A stretch of DNA of 38,510 bases from JBLFWJ01 sp047611425 (lineage in GTDB: Bacteria > Bacteroidota > Bacteroidia > UBA10329). The notes beneath the pieces are model-generated. The model worked only from the letters and a program-made list of their open reading frames with translations. It made no database searches and was not told the DNA's origin. Location: contig JBLFWJ010000006.1 of assembly GCA_047611425.1 (NCBI GenBank), positions 1 through 38,510 of the forward strand. Reading direction: 5' to 3'. Both the position numbers and the translations under genes were made by a program. How positions within the stretch are numbered: position 1 is the stretch's first letter; the number at the start of each line of letters is the position of its first letter. Shown in pieces: positions 25,287 to 34,050 of this stretch.

Positions 25287-26303
25287 TCATCGGGATAGTT
25301 TGCCGAATTCAGGAGATGGACTTTGGCGTAAAACAACAAATCGGATCAACCCGACCAAATAGCCGTAACCGTAACTGGTGTGAAGAATTAAGAATGTCCA
25401 AACAAGTTGAAACGTCCTTTTTGAAATGCCAACCAGTTTGAAGGCCGTGAATGCCGCGGCTAACAAATACACAGATAGCCCGATAATGTAAAGCCCACCC
25501 AACAGGCTGGAAAATGGACTAATCAATAATCCTAGAATCAGATACAACACGAAGAACAATGGCACCAATTGACGCCAAGTCGTGACTGTATTATGCAAAA
25601 GATTCACCCAGATCTTCCAATATCCATATTGCAGATATTGCCGCCACAGCTTACCAAATGAAGCTCGCACAAAATACTTGCAGTTGATTTTATGGCTTAG
25701 TAGGATCTTGAATCCAGACTGAGTTACCCGAAAGTTAAATTCATCATCTTGATTCCGAACCAGCGTTTCGTCAAAGTATCCAACCGACTCGAAAACCTCC
25801 TTTCTGTAGGACCCAAAGGCCACCGTGCCTACATATCCATCTTCTGCACCAGTTCTAAAACCTGCATTGCCAACCCCAAATGGACTCGTCATTGCTACCC
25901 CGATCAACTCAGCCGTCTCGTCTTCATAAACATGATCTAGTACACCTCCAGCACATCCAACTTTAGGGTTGGCCTCTAGGGCATTTACATTCTCAGAAAT
26001 AAAATCAACTGCCACTTCTGAGTGCGCTCCTAAGATAATTTTGATGTCCGCTTTCGAATGTTTGAGCCCAAGATTTAAAGCAACTGGAGTAACCTTGGCC
26101 GGATTGGGAATCAATACCAAGTTCGAAAACTCGGTTCCTAATTTCCGTAGAATATCAATGGTTGAATCATCGCTTTCTCCATCGGAAACAATTACTTCAA
26201 ACGAGTCTTTCGGATAATCAGACGCCATCAACGACCGGACACACCGTTCGATGTATAGCTCCTCGTTTCTGCAAGGAATGACAACCGAGACGGTTTTAGT
26301 CAT
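25287..26303 (-). CDS. Family 2 glycosyltransferase with C-terminal membrane helices (ExoA-like)
   Basis: The 338-residue protein has a GT-A domain: VSVVIPCRNEE at the start, VIVSDGESDDST for nucleotide and metal binding, and RNQDDEFNFR as the acceptor-side catalytic motif. Three or so hydrophobic segments near the C-terminus (about 242-325) anchor it to the membrane. This layout is like ExoA-type transferases of exopolysaccharide synthesis. It overlaps the upstream GT4 gene by 8 bp, consistent with one operon. Confidence 0.9.
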   Translation of the reverse strand: MTKTVSVVIPCRNEELYIERCVRSLMASDYPKDSFEVIVSDGESDDSTIDILRKLGTEFSNLVLIPNPAKVTPVALNLGLKHSKADIKIILGAHSEVAVDFISENVNALEANPKVGCAGGVLDHVYEDETAELIGVAMTSPFGVGNAGFRTGAEDGYVGTVAFGSYRKEVFESVGYFDETLVRNQDDEFNFRVTQSGFKILLSHKINCKYFVRASFGKLWRQYLQYGYWKIWVNLLHNTVTTWRQLVPLFFVLYLILGLLISPFSSLLGGLYIIGLSVYLLAAAFTAFKLVGISKRTFQLVWTFLILHTSYGYGYLVGLIRFVVLRQSPSPEFGKLSR

Positions 26304-27408
26304 TCAATAGATCCTTATAGAGGTCCAACAGCTTAGCTTCTTGGGTTGACCAATTGAACTTTTTCTCAACCGCTTTTCGACCATTTCTTCCCATCGATTC
26401 GATGAGTTCGGGATCTGCCAAGAGCTTGTTCACGGCTTCGGCAATTTCATGAACATCTTCAGAATTAATGCAGATGCCACAACTCTCCTTTTCAATAATC
26501 TCTTTCCAAAGCGGAAAGTCGGAACCGATTACCGGTAACCCGGCCATCATGTACTCAAACATTTTATTGGGCTGAGACTCTAAATGATTCGGCTCTGGTT
26601 TAAACAACACCAATCCAGCAGAGCATTTTGCATACAGATCCCAAACGGCTGTACGGTCCAAATACCCTAAGTATTCAACCTTTTCCCAACCGGTTCTTTT
26701 CTCCAATTCGACTTTGAGGGATGAAGGTGAAAACCCTCCTCCTATTTTCAATTCAGCAGGTGTATGCTCAAGCATATCCACCATTTGGTAGGCACATCTA
26801 ATCGTACTTATTCCACCGACATAAGCCACCTGGATTTCCCTCTTAATACCTTCTGGCATGGTTGGTAGCTCATTTAGCAAAGGAAAGTTCATAACCGAAA
26901 GTGTTCGAGAATGCACCTTACGGAAATATTGAGAGATCTGATCCGTTGCTCCGATAACAGCAGATAACTTTTTAATCTTAAGTCTTTCAAAATGAACGTA
27001 CATCCACGATATCAAACTCCTAAGAGGTTTTGGGATGTAGTACTTGGACATGATCTGCTGACCAACATTCTCATGCGAATCAAAAATCACCTTACACCCT
27101 GCCTTGGCCAATTTATCAGCAAAGGGTAAAAACTCTGGATCATGAAAATGATAGATCTCGGCATTCTCTTTTACCGCAGCTTCATAAAGCGCTTTTCCTG
27201 CTCGAAGAAAACGCTTCAATCTTCCATCATAATCTATGGAAACACCGACAATACGGACACCATCTATTTCATCATCGGTACCATTTCCAACAAGCAAAAC
27301 CACTTCATAGCCAGCCTTTGCCAAAGATTTACACTGCTTGTGAAAGATCCGGATATCCGTTTGTGGATGGGCGGTGGTTATGTGGCAGACCTTGTGTTTG
27401 GCAATCAT
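26296..27408 (-). CDS. GT4-family glycosyltransferase
   Basis: The 370-residue GT-B protein has an N-terminal acceptor domain with HITTAHPQTDIRIFHKQ and IYHFHDPEFLP. The C-terminal donor domain contains LGYLDR, QPNKMFEYMMAGLPVIGSDF and the acidic EX7E-type helix region. It probably adds a hexose or related sugar to a lipid-linked glycan. It heads the minus-strand run GT4, GT2, aminotransferase and sugar transferase, with overlapping or near-overlapping genes. A TTCG-variant -7 box lies 7 nt before the ATG. Confidence 0.9.
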   Translation of the reverse strand: MIAKHKVCHITTAHPQTDIRIFHKQCKSLAKAGYEVVLLVGNGTDDEIDGVRIVGVSIDYDGRLKRFLRAGKALYEAAVKENAEIYHFHDPEFLPFADKLAKAGCKVIFDSHENVGQQIMSKYYIPKPLRSLISWMYVHFERLKIKKLSAVIGATDQISQYFRKVHSRTLSVMNFPLLNELPTMPEGIKREIQVAYVGGISTIRCAYQMVDMLEHTPAELKIGGGFSPSSLKVELEKRTGWEKVEYLGYLDRTAVWDLYAKCSAGLVLFKPEPNHLESQPNKMFEYMMAGLPVIGSDFPLWKEIIEKESCGICINSEDVHEIAEAVNKLLADPELIESMGRNGRKAVEKKFNWSTQEAKLLDLYKDLLND

Positions 27409-27415
27409 GAGTTGG

Positions 27416-27423
27416 CGAAATTA
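27416..27423 (-). promoter_or_regulatory. Putative -7 box of the GT4-GT2-aminotransferase-sugar transferase operon
   Basis: The minus strand reads TAATTTCG followed by C, a TTCG variant of TAnnTTTG, 7 nt before ATG 27408. On the other strand, TTTG at 27461-27464 sits 4 nt before the GTG of the FemAB-like gene, but the TA of that box is missing. Confidence 0.35.
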
Positions 27424-27468
27424 AACATCCGTCATTCGCAATCGCGTGGAATGCCCGTTATTTGAGCC

Positions 27469-28395
27469 GTGAACAGTGTGGAAAAATATACGCGGCTCTG
27501 TTCTGAGCGCGAAGACATCCCGATATTCCTCCGGCCTAACTGGCTAAACGCTACTGTGCCCGGTCAATGGGATGTTTGCTTGGCGGAAAAAGGAAGCAAT
27601 ATTCTTGGAGCGATGCCTTACTTCTTTAAGAAGAAAATGGGCTTCCGAATAATTACAATGCCACCCTTAACGCCCTTTCTCGGGCCGATCATCTTTTATC
27701 CCGAAGGGCAAAAACCTCCAACCAGGCTTTCATTTGAAAAGGAAGTGCTGGGCATGCTGATTGAGCAGCTACCAGAAACCGACAAATACATTCAATACTT
27801 TCATCCTGAGGTGAAAAATGCTTTGCCATTTCACTGGAAAGAGTTTGAGCAATCGGTTCGTTATACGAATGTGATCAAAAACACTTCCAATGTGGATGCC
27901 TGTTGGGACGGCCTACAAGGAAACATTCGAAGGGCCATCAAAAAGGCTGAAAAAGAGTTTTCGCTGATTGAAATGGAAGACCCCCAGCTTTTGCATCAAC
28001 TAAAACTAGAAGAGGGAAAAGCGCGAGACATTGGCCTTAACTACGATGCGGCTTATTTTGATACGGTTTATCAAGGGCTGAAATCCGAGAATGGCGTAAA
28101 GCTTTTTGGACTGAAGGACACGTCTGGAAACCTTGTTTCATCGGTACTTCTGGCATTCGACAAAACTTACGTTTACTATTTGGCTGGGTCTGTAGCACCG
28201 AGCCAGCGCCAATCCGGTGCGTTGAGTCTACTTCTTTGGAATGGAATTCAATTCGCCTCCGAGCAAAGACTTCAATTCAACTTTGAAGGCAGTATGAAAG
28301 ACTCCATTGCGAAGTACTTTCAGTCATTTGGGGGTGAGCAGATACCCTACTTTGAAATCAAGAAGATTGATTCAAAGCTGCTAAAACTGATTTGA
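27469..28395 (+). CDS. GNAT/FemAB-like acyl- or aminoacyl-transferase
   Basis: The 308-residue protein belongs to the GNAT superfamily, Acetyltransf_6/FemAB-like group. It has NIRRAIKKAEKE, the LKLEEGKARDIGL helix, LAFDKTYVYYLAGS and the C-terminal FEGSMKDSIAKYFQSFGGE. Family members of this kind occur in polysaccharide loci and in peptidoglycan-bridge synthesis, transferring an acyl or aminoacyl group to a sugar amine. The start is GTG at 27469. The gene runs opposite to the surrounding glycan genes, and its last 38 bp overlap the 3' end of the O-antigen ligase gene. Confidence 0.82.
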   Translation: MNSVEKYTRLCSEREDIPIFLRPNWLNATVPGQWDVCLAEKGSNILGAMPYFFKKKMGFRIITMPPLTPFLGPIIFYPEGQKPPTRLSFEKEVLGMLIEQLPETDKYIQYFHPEVKNALPFHWKEFEQSVRYTNVIKNTSNVDACWDGLQGNIRRAIKKAEKEFSLIEMEDPQLLHQLKLEEGKARDIGLNYDAAYFDTVYQGLKSENGVKLFGLKDTSGNLVSSVLLAFDKTYVYYLAGSVAPSQRQSGALSLLLWNGIQFASEQRLQFNFEGSMKDSIAKYFQSFGGEQIPYFEIKKIDSKLLKLI

Positions 28396-29689
28396 GATTC
28401 GGCTTAACCTGTTTGGTTGCAAGAATCCGATCCGCAGCAATGGCCATCAAGGCTAGAGCAACCCAGTTAAACGGTAATTGCATAAATGAACTGGTTGCAT
28501 TAGACATGGGCAGATATGCCACCATCATCATTAGTCCAAAGTCTACTAAAAGGAACGGTGCAGTGGCTTTCAGCGCCATACGAAAGAAGAAGATGACCAT
28601 GAATGCCATCAATCCAAAAGCTAGAATGAAAATCGGAAACCCGTATTGAGAGAGAATTTCCATTACGAAGCAATGAGGGTTCAATACCGTTCCCGTTGGA
28701 AGGTTTCCTTGATCCGTTTTGTTGTAATGCGAGTATTGACCAGCCCCAATTCCCATTCCGTAGGATTCTAAAAAGAACTGAGTTCCGTTTAACATCAATC
28801 CCTTTCGGACTTGAAAAGAGTTGAGGGTTGAATCGGCATTCATCTCCTCAACAAAACCATATTCTTTGGAGGAAGAAAACGACTCAGAAAACTGCCATGA
28901 CTGTTGTTGATGCAACACAATATTTGTTGCCACAATAATCATTACAGCAACTAAAACGTGAGAAACGGAAAATGGCAGTTCATTTTTCCAGTTCACGTAA
29001 ATAGAATGAATGATCCAAATCGATGCCATTGCGATGTAGGCAATGAGCCCAAACCGGCTGCTGTCAACAACCACTTGATACAAGACAACTCCCCAAAATA
29101 TCGGAAGCAGGTTTTTGTAATTATTCAGGAATAAGAGCATTATTGGCAACGAAAAAAGAAGGTACAACGAGTATGTATTGGGGTTGTCCAACGTAGCTAC
29201 GGGTGTGAAATTCAGAGGATGTCCAAAATCCAATTCGTTCAACGTATTGATGAAGGACAATGAAATGTGTTTGCCTGTTTCCATTTCAATCATCCCGTAA
29301 ACATTCATCACCAAAAACCCGAGCAGCCAAGCCTGACCAAGGGTTTTATCCTTATTCGGATCAGAAAGAATAGAAACCAATGAGAGGTGAATTGAGAAGG
29401 CTGTTCCGAGATAGAACATGTCTTTGATTGCCTCTGTGTAATTCTCAACCCAGATAAATGAAAGCGTTGCGTATCCTAACCAAATAATAAATAAGTACGA
29501 CAGCATCTTGGTAAAGAAGCCAGTACCAAGTTTAAGCTGTTTTGTGAAAAGAAGCACCAAAACAGTAATTCCGAGCGTTAACCGAAATGGGAAAATGTGA
29601 ATTGGGCCAAGGTCAAAACTGAGAAGGTAGGTGCCAAATGGCATCAAGAATATGAGCCCAAAAAGGAGTATGGTCGTCAGCCTATTCAT
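28358..29689 (-). CDS. O-antigen ligase/polymerase-family membrane protein (WaaL/Wzy)
   Basis: The 443-residue protein has around ten to twelve membrane segments and a large periplasmic loop. The loop includes GMGIGAGQYS and PHCFVMEILSQYG (the H..x..E..x..G pattern of Wzy_C/WaaL proteins). It either ligates glycan chains to lipid A-core or polymerises repeat units; sequence alone does not separate the two. ATG 29689 overlaps the TGA of the upstream glycosyltransferase by one base (TGATG); a TTG one codon earlier is unlikely. Confidence 0.87.
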   Translation of the reverse strand: MNRLTTILLFGLIFLMPFGTYLLSFDLGPIHIFPFRLTLGITVLVLLFTKQLKLGTGFFTKMLSYLFIIWLGYATLSFIWVENYTEAIKDMFYLGTAFSIHLSLVSILSDPNKDKTLGQAWLLGFLVMNVYGMIEMETGKHISLSFINTLNELDFGHPLNFTPVATLDNPNTYSLYLLFSLPIMLLFLNNYKNLLPIFWGVVLYQVVVDSSRFGLIAYIAMASIWIIHSIYVNWKNELPFSVSHVLVAVMIIVATNIVLHQQQSWQFSESFSSSKEYGFVEEMNADSTLNSFQVRKGLMLNGTQFFLESYGMGIGAGQYSHYNKTDQGNLPTGTVLNPHCFVMEILSQYGFPIFILAFGLMAFMVIFFFRMALKATAPFLLVDFGLMMMVAYLPMSNATSSFMQLPFNWVALALMAIAADRILATKQVKPNLKSVLAALNQSS

Positions 29690-30828
29690 CAACTAACGAT
29701 TTTTCGATAATGATTCAAATAAAGGCCAGCCACTTTTTCCTTTGAGTATTGTTCCATTGCCCGCGAAGATATTTCAGCGGGATCAAATTGATCCAGATTC
29801 GCACACATCCATTTCATTCGATCTGCCAATCCATCGACTGATCTTTCTGCCAAAACTCCTGTTTCGGGCGTTACAATATCCTCCGGTCCACCGGACTTTG
29901 TTGTAATAACTGGAAGTCCTGCAGCCATCGCCTCAACTATTGCTACGCCAAAAGTTTCCTGCTTGCTGGCTGAAACGAAAACATTGGATTGCTGAAAAAG
30001 TCCTTTAATCTCTTCCTTTGGTTGACGGCCATGAAAATGAATCTCATCATTAACGCCATTTTCCATCCCAATCTTTTGGAAGTCATTCATCTTCGGTCCA
30101 ACTCCAACCACTTCCAATTCAATTCCGATTCCTTTCTTCTTCAATTCGGCTATAGCCCGAATCATTAATTCAACACCCTTGTTGTCATCCAAAGTTGCGA
30201 CCGTTATAAACCTGATTATTTCAGATTTATCCGAAGTAAAATCTCCAGCAAAAAACTCAACGTTTACAGCATTCGGAACCACGGAAACTGCATTTTCACA
30301 ATACGAACGCATTGAATTTCCTAATGCTTCGCTTACCGCGAACAAATGGTCGGCTCGATCATAGGCTTTAGACAGATAAGGTTGATCCGAGTTGGATATC
30401 TGATTGGCCAAAACTGTCGATGAATGTTCAGTCAACACATACTTTAAGTTGTGTTTAACGCAGTACTCGCTAACCGACCAGCCGGCCCAAAGGCCAACAT
30501 GTGCATGTATCAGGTCAGGTGTTCCGTTATCTTGGATGTAGCGATCTACCAGATTCGAAACTACCTGCTCGTACGTTTTTCTTTGATATTGAGAACCTAG
30601 AGGAATCCGGTTGTAATCTCTTTTGCTAACCACTGGATATCCATCCTCAAGTTCAATATTGATCGGGTTAGATTTAAGATCTTGCTCGGCAAACGGACGA
30701 ATGTCCAGATACGCTACCCCAACCTTTACGCCTACCTCTTTCAGCGCAAGCACCAAATCCTTGAAGAAGATTCCTCGATAAGGAAACTCTGCATTTGGAT
30801 AGGCATTCGGCACAAAGAGAACATGCAT
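29689..30828 (-). CDS. GT4-family glycosyltransferase
   Basis: The 379-residue GT-B protein starts MHVLFVPNAYPNAEFPYRG, typical of the group. It has the acceptor-domain motif DLIHAHVGLWAG, then VVPNAVN, FITVATLDDNKG and the donor-site EX7E motif KQETFGVAIVEAMAAG followed by GGPEDIV. It probably extends the lipid-linked glycan. It lies 4 nt after the flippase stop and overlaps the ligase start, so flippase, glycosyltransferase and ligase form one operon. Confidence 0.92.
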   Translation of the reverse strand: MHVLFVPNAYPNAEFPYRGIFFKDLVLALKEVGVKVGVAYLDIRPFAEQDLKSNPINIELEDGYPVVSKRDYNRIPLGSQYQRKTYEQVVSNLVDRYIQDNGTPDLIHAHVGLWAGWSVSEYCVKHNLKYVLTEHSSTVLANQISNSDQPYLSKAYDRADHLFAVSEALGNSMRSYCENAVSVVPNAVNVEFFAGDFTSDKSEIIRFITVATLDDNKGVELMIRAIAELKKKGIGIELEVVGVGPKMNDFQKIGMENGVNDEIHFHGRQPKEEIKGLFQQSNVFVSASKQETFGVAIVEAMAAGLPVITTKSGGPEDIVTPETGVLAERSVDGLADRMKWMCANLDQFDPAEISSRAMEQYSKEKVAGLYLNHYRKIVS

Positions 30829-30832
30829 TTTT

Positions 30833-32074
30833 TCAGGTCGGCTCTTTAATTATTCGAATCGCGTACACAGTGGTGAAAATATAAAAACAGGCTTGAGCAA
30901 TTGTGTAAGACCAGGTTGTTCCAATTGCGGTTCCAGTGACTTCAAACCCAATGTAGATTGAAGCAATGACCATCAATACATGCAAAGCATCAAAGAACAT
31001 CATCACCTTTTGTTTACCCATTCTGATGTAGATGAACGATTGTGCTGCAGACACAAAACTGATAGCCAACCAAATTGACATTACACGGGCAAAGGGCATT
31101 AGTACATCCCATTTTGGTCCAAGCAACATGGTAACCCAACTTGCAGGAACAATCCAACTTACACCTATCACACTGGCCCCAATCAATATGAGAATTCGAA
31201 GATTTTTGAAGTACTCTTTGCGAATTGAAGCTACGTCTTTTATATCGCTGATGTGTTTGAAAAACACCTGAGAGAATGATCTACTGACCATTGCCAATGC
31301 AGCGCCCATAAATGACATTACCACTCCAATATGCCCAACTACTTCCTTCCCGAAAAAATGCAAGAAGAGGCTTACTTGAACGAATAAAACCAGCTTTCCT
31401 AAGAGAACGCTTGGAGTGCTGAACAATGGGAATTTCTTGTGCTTGACCAAAAGGTCTTTTGGCTTTAATGCCGATGGTTGTAAACCAGGCTCAGCAGATT
31501 TAATGAATTTCCAAGAGTGGCTTATAGTTGTGACTACCTCTCCCATAAATCGTCCCAAAGGCAGCCCTACGGATTGAAGTGCTGAAAACGCCAATCCGAA
31601 CTTCCCACCTTCTGCTGCTGCATTTTGAACTATCCGGTATGATGCCAGTCGACCATAGGACCCCACGCGATTGAACCAGTAGTTGAACGTCTCCAGCATT
31701 CCAAATACCAAGACTGCCGGCCCAAGAAGATATGCCGCCCAACCCAATTCTGCAATCATGTTGAAATTGTTGGCAGCCCATGAAGTGCTTGTAACAATTG
31801 AGACAACTACGGCAACCACGATTAGGATTCGGAAGATTAGCTTTACTGTTAACCTAGCTTCGGATTCATCCTTAATACCCACCAAAGCAAACTCCAACTT
31901 TAAGGTGGAAACGGCTCCGATCAAAGTATAGATTGTAACGAAAATAGTAAGCGTACCAAAATCGTCCGGCTCGTAAAACCGGGTAAGAATAGGAAGCGTG
32001 AGAAATGGTATGAGTTGCCCCACGAACGACCCTCCCATCATTTTAAACACGTTATGGAGAAACGTTCTCTGCAT
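30833..32074 (-). CDS. Wzx-type polysaccharide flippase
   Basis: The 413-residue protein has about twelve membrane segments and the start FLHNVFKMMGGSFVGQLIPFLTLPILTRFYEPDDFGTL, the usual N-terminus of Wzx/RfbX-type MOP-superfamily exporters. It would flip undecaprenyl-linked glycan to the periplasmic face. It sits 27 bp downstream of rny on the same strand, so read-through from rny is possible; no separate promoter was clear. Confidence 0.9.
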   Translation of the reverse strand: MQRTFLHNVFKMMGGSFVGQLIPFLTLPILTRFYEPDDFGTLTIFVTIYTLIGAVSTLKLEFALVGIKDESEARLTVKLIFRILIVVAVVVSIVTSTSWAANNFNMIAELGWAAYLLGPAVLVFGMLETFNYWFNRVGSYGRLASYRIVQNAAAEGGKFGLAFSALQSVGLPLGRFMGEVVTTISHSWKFIKSAEPGLQPSALKPKDLLVKHKKFPLFSTPSVLLGKLVLFVQVSLFLHFFGKEVVGHIGVVMSFMGAALAMVSRSFSQVFFKHISDIKDVASIRKEYFKNLRILILIGASVIGVSWIVPASWVTMLLGPKWDVLMPFARVMSIWLAISFVSAAQSFIYIRMGKQKVMMFFDALHVLMVIASIYIGFEVTGTAIGTTWSYTIAQACFYIFTTVYAIRIIKEPT

Positions 32075-32101
32075 TTACAGAATCGGGTTGTCGATCAAGA
32101 A

Positions 32102-33676
32102 TTACTTAGCGTACGCCACTGCCCTCTTCTCGCGTATTACGGTAACCTTAACCTGTCCAGGATAAGTCATTTCATCCATAATCCGTGTTGAAATATCCAA
32201 AGACATCTGATCAGCTTGATCATCCGTTACTTTCTCACTTTCAACAATCACACGAAGTTCACGTCCGGCCTGTATGGCGAATGTGTTGATCACTCCTGGA
32301 TAAGATGCACCAACTGCTTCAAGCTCGTTGATTCGCTTAATATAGCTCTCAACGATTTCTCGTCTTGCTCCTGGTCTTGCACCTGAAATAGCATCACAAA
32401 TCTGAATGATCGGAGAGATCAATGTGGTCATTTCAATTTCATCGTGGTGGGCACCGATTGCGTTGCAAACTTCAGGTTTCTCACCGTACTTCTCGGCCCA
32501 CTTCATACCTAAAATTGCGTGTGGCAATTCTGGCTCTTCATCAGGCACTTTACCAATATCGTGAAGCAGTCCGGCTCGCTTTGCATCCTTAATTTGCTTT
32601 GGATTAAAGCCCAATTCGGATGCCATCGTAGCACACATATTTGCCACCTCTCTTGAGTGTTGCAGCAAGTTCTGACCATAAGAAGAACGATACTTCATTC
32701 TGCCAATAATCTTGATCAACTCTGGGTGTAATCCGTGAATTCCAAGATCGATTGTGGTTCGCTTACCTGTCTCCACCATTTCAGAATCCAGCTGCTTCGT
32801 AGTCTTCGCAACTACCTCTTCAACACGTGCCGGATGGATTCTTCCATCAGTCACCAACTTGTGCAAAGACAATCTGGCAATCTCTCTTTTTACAGGATCG
32901 AATCCACTTAGTATAATTGCTTCAGGAGTATCGTCAACAATTACTTCAACACCTGTTGCCGCCTCAATTGCTCTGATATTCCGTCCTTCTCTACCAATAA
33001 TCCTTCCTTTCAATTCATCACTTTGAATAGGGAAAATGGACACGGCATTTTCAATCGTGTGCTCAGTTGCAACACGTTGAATTGTCTGGATTACAATCTT
33101 CTTGGCTTGCTTATCAGCCGATTGCTTTGCCTCCTCAACCATTTCATTTATTTGAGACATGGCGGCTGTTTTGGCTTCTGCAGTCAAGGCCTCTACTAGC
33201 TGGGTTTTGGCATCTTCTGCACTCATGCCTGAAGTCTTCTCAAGCATTTCTAATTGCTTGCCACGATCAGCCTCAATTTCAGCAACCTTTTTATCGTAAA
33301 TCTCAATCTTGGCTTGAATGCTCTGCTCCTTAGCCTCAAAGCCTCTATCCTTATTCTCAATCTCTTTGTAGCGTTTCTTATTCTCCTCAAAACGCTGGGC
33401 ATTGGTGGCTTCTCTCTGCTTAAGCTTGTTCTCAGCCGTAACCATTTTCTGGTTACGCTCGTTGATCACTTCCTCGTGCTTAGCCTTTAATTCATGAAAC
33501 TTTTCCTTGGCTTCAAGGATTCTCTTTTCCTTAAGAACTTTGGCTTTCTCTTCGGCCTCTTTCAGTATTCGAGATGACTCTGCATTAGAGCTGCTTTTTG
33601 AGTAGCTGTTCATTCCAACAGCACCAATTGCAACGCCTGCTAATGCAGCAATTACGGGTATTATTATTGTTAACAT
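32102..33676 (-). CDS. rny: Ribonuclease Y
   Basis: RNase Y is the membrane-bound endoribonuclease that starts mRNA decay in many bacteria. The 524-residue protein has an N-terminal membrane helix (2-21), a long coiled coil rich in Lys, Glu and Ala (about 35-190), a KH domain with GRIIGREGRNIR (224-235), and an HD domain with LLQHSREVA (337-345) and LLHDIGKV (370-377). ATG 33676 gives this standard form; an upstream TTG at 33709 only adds a run containing RVFFNLTRTR before the membrane helix. A CGGGTT/AACCCG inverted repeat (33684-33689 with 33701-33706) lies in the leader, just before the ATG. Confidence 0.96.
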   Translation of the reverse strand: MLTIIIPVIAALAGVAIGAVGMNSYSKSSSNAESSRILKEAEEKAKVLKEKRILEAKEKFHELKAKHEEVINERNQKMVTAENKLKQREATNAQRFEENKKRYKEIENKDRGFEAKEQSIQAKIEIYDKKVAEIEADRGKQLEMLEKTSGMSAEDAKTQLVEALTAEAKTAAMSQINEMVEEAKQSADKQAKKIVIQTIQRVATEHTIENAVSIFPIQSDELKGRIIGREGRNIRAIEAATGVEVIVDDTPEAIILSGFDPVKREIARLSLHKLVTDGRIHPARVEEVVAKTTKQLDSEMVETGKRTTIDLGIHGLHPELIKIIGRMKYRSSYGQNLLQHSREVANMCATMASELGFNPKQIKDAKRAGLLHDIGKVPDEEPELPHAILGMKWAEKYGEKPEVCNAIGAHHDEIEMTTLISPIIQICDAISGARPGARREIVESYIKRINELEAVGASYPGVINTFAIQAGRELRVIVESEKVTDDQADQMSLDISTRIMDEMTYPGQVKVTVIREKRAVAYAK

Positions 33677-33742
33677 TCTTGTTCGGGTTAGATTAAAAAA
33701 AACCCGCAAAGATCCAGTAAAGGTTTAGTACAAACTCCTGTG

Positions 33743-33872
33743 AAAAAATAATTGAGACTGCCAGTTGCATCAGACGTCCACTGTTCCGAATAGTCGGAAA
33801 TTCCAGATAACTGGAATCGAGGCCTGCCTTGAACAAACTATGAGCTACATCTCAATGTATAAAATGTTGAGT
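33743..33872 (-). ncRNA. Candidate structured RNA between zapA and rny (6S-like position)
   Basis: On the minus strand ATTGAGA (33856-33850) can pair with TCTCAAT (33757-33751), which is directly followed by a TATTTTTT run. This closing stem encloses two strong hairpins, ATTCCAG-TTAT-CTGGAAT and TTCCGA-CTAT-TCGGAA. Upstream, CAAACTCAA (33875-33867) can pair competitively with TTGAG and with AGTTTG. Only a partial -7 box (TTTGTTTG, 33884-33877) is seen. In E. coli the 6S RNA gene follows zapA, so a 6S homologue is an attractive but unproven guess. Boundaries are approximate. Confidence 0.35.
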
Positions 33873-33960
33873 TTGACAAACAAAAGATCAATGCGGGAAA
33901 AGTTCATGATGGTCTGACTCTGTCAATTGCCCCTAAATATTCGGGATGGAACCACCAAAA

Positions 33961-34010
33961 CAATCTCAAATCGATGGATACGAGATTGCTTCACTGCGTT
34001 CGCAATGACG
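33961..34010. repeat. REP-like intergenic inverted repeat (ATTGC...GCAAT core)
   Basis: The core GATTGCTTCACTGCGTTCGCAATGACG is quoted here as two parts: ATTGC (33985-33989) and GCAAT (34002-34006), flanking TTCACTGCGTTC. A second inverted pair, CAATCTC (33961-33967) and GAGATTG (33982-33988), overlaps it. From memory this strongly resembles a short palindromic repeat, TCATTGCGA...GCAATC, scattered between genes in many Bacteroidota and other phyla. It lies about 40 bp after the zapA stop. Confidence 0.6.
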
Positions 34011-34050
34011 TGATCGATTGACCACCATAGATCTTAATTTCAAAGAACGC

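Noticed and set aside
16399..32074. Glycan region as a horizontally acquired island
   Set aside because: No integrase, transposase, tRNA or flanking repeat was seen, and base composition does not visibly shift by eye; a composition calculation would be needed.
33676..33709. TTG start extending RNase Y by 11 residues
   Set aside because: The extension crosses the inverted repeat and a T8 run and precedes the normal N-terminal membrane helix; ATG 33676 gives the standard protein.
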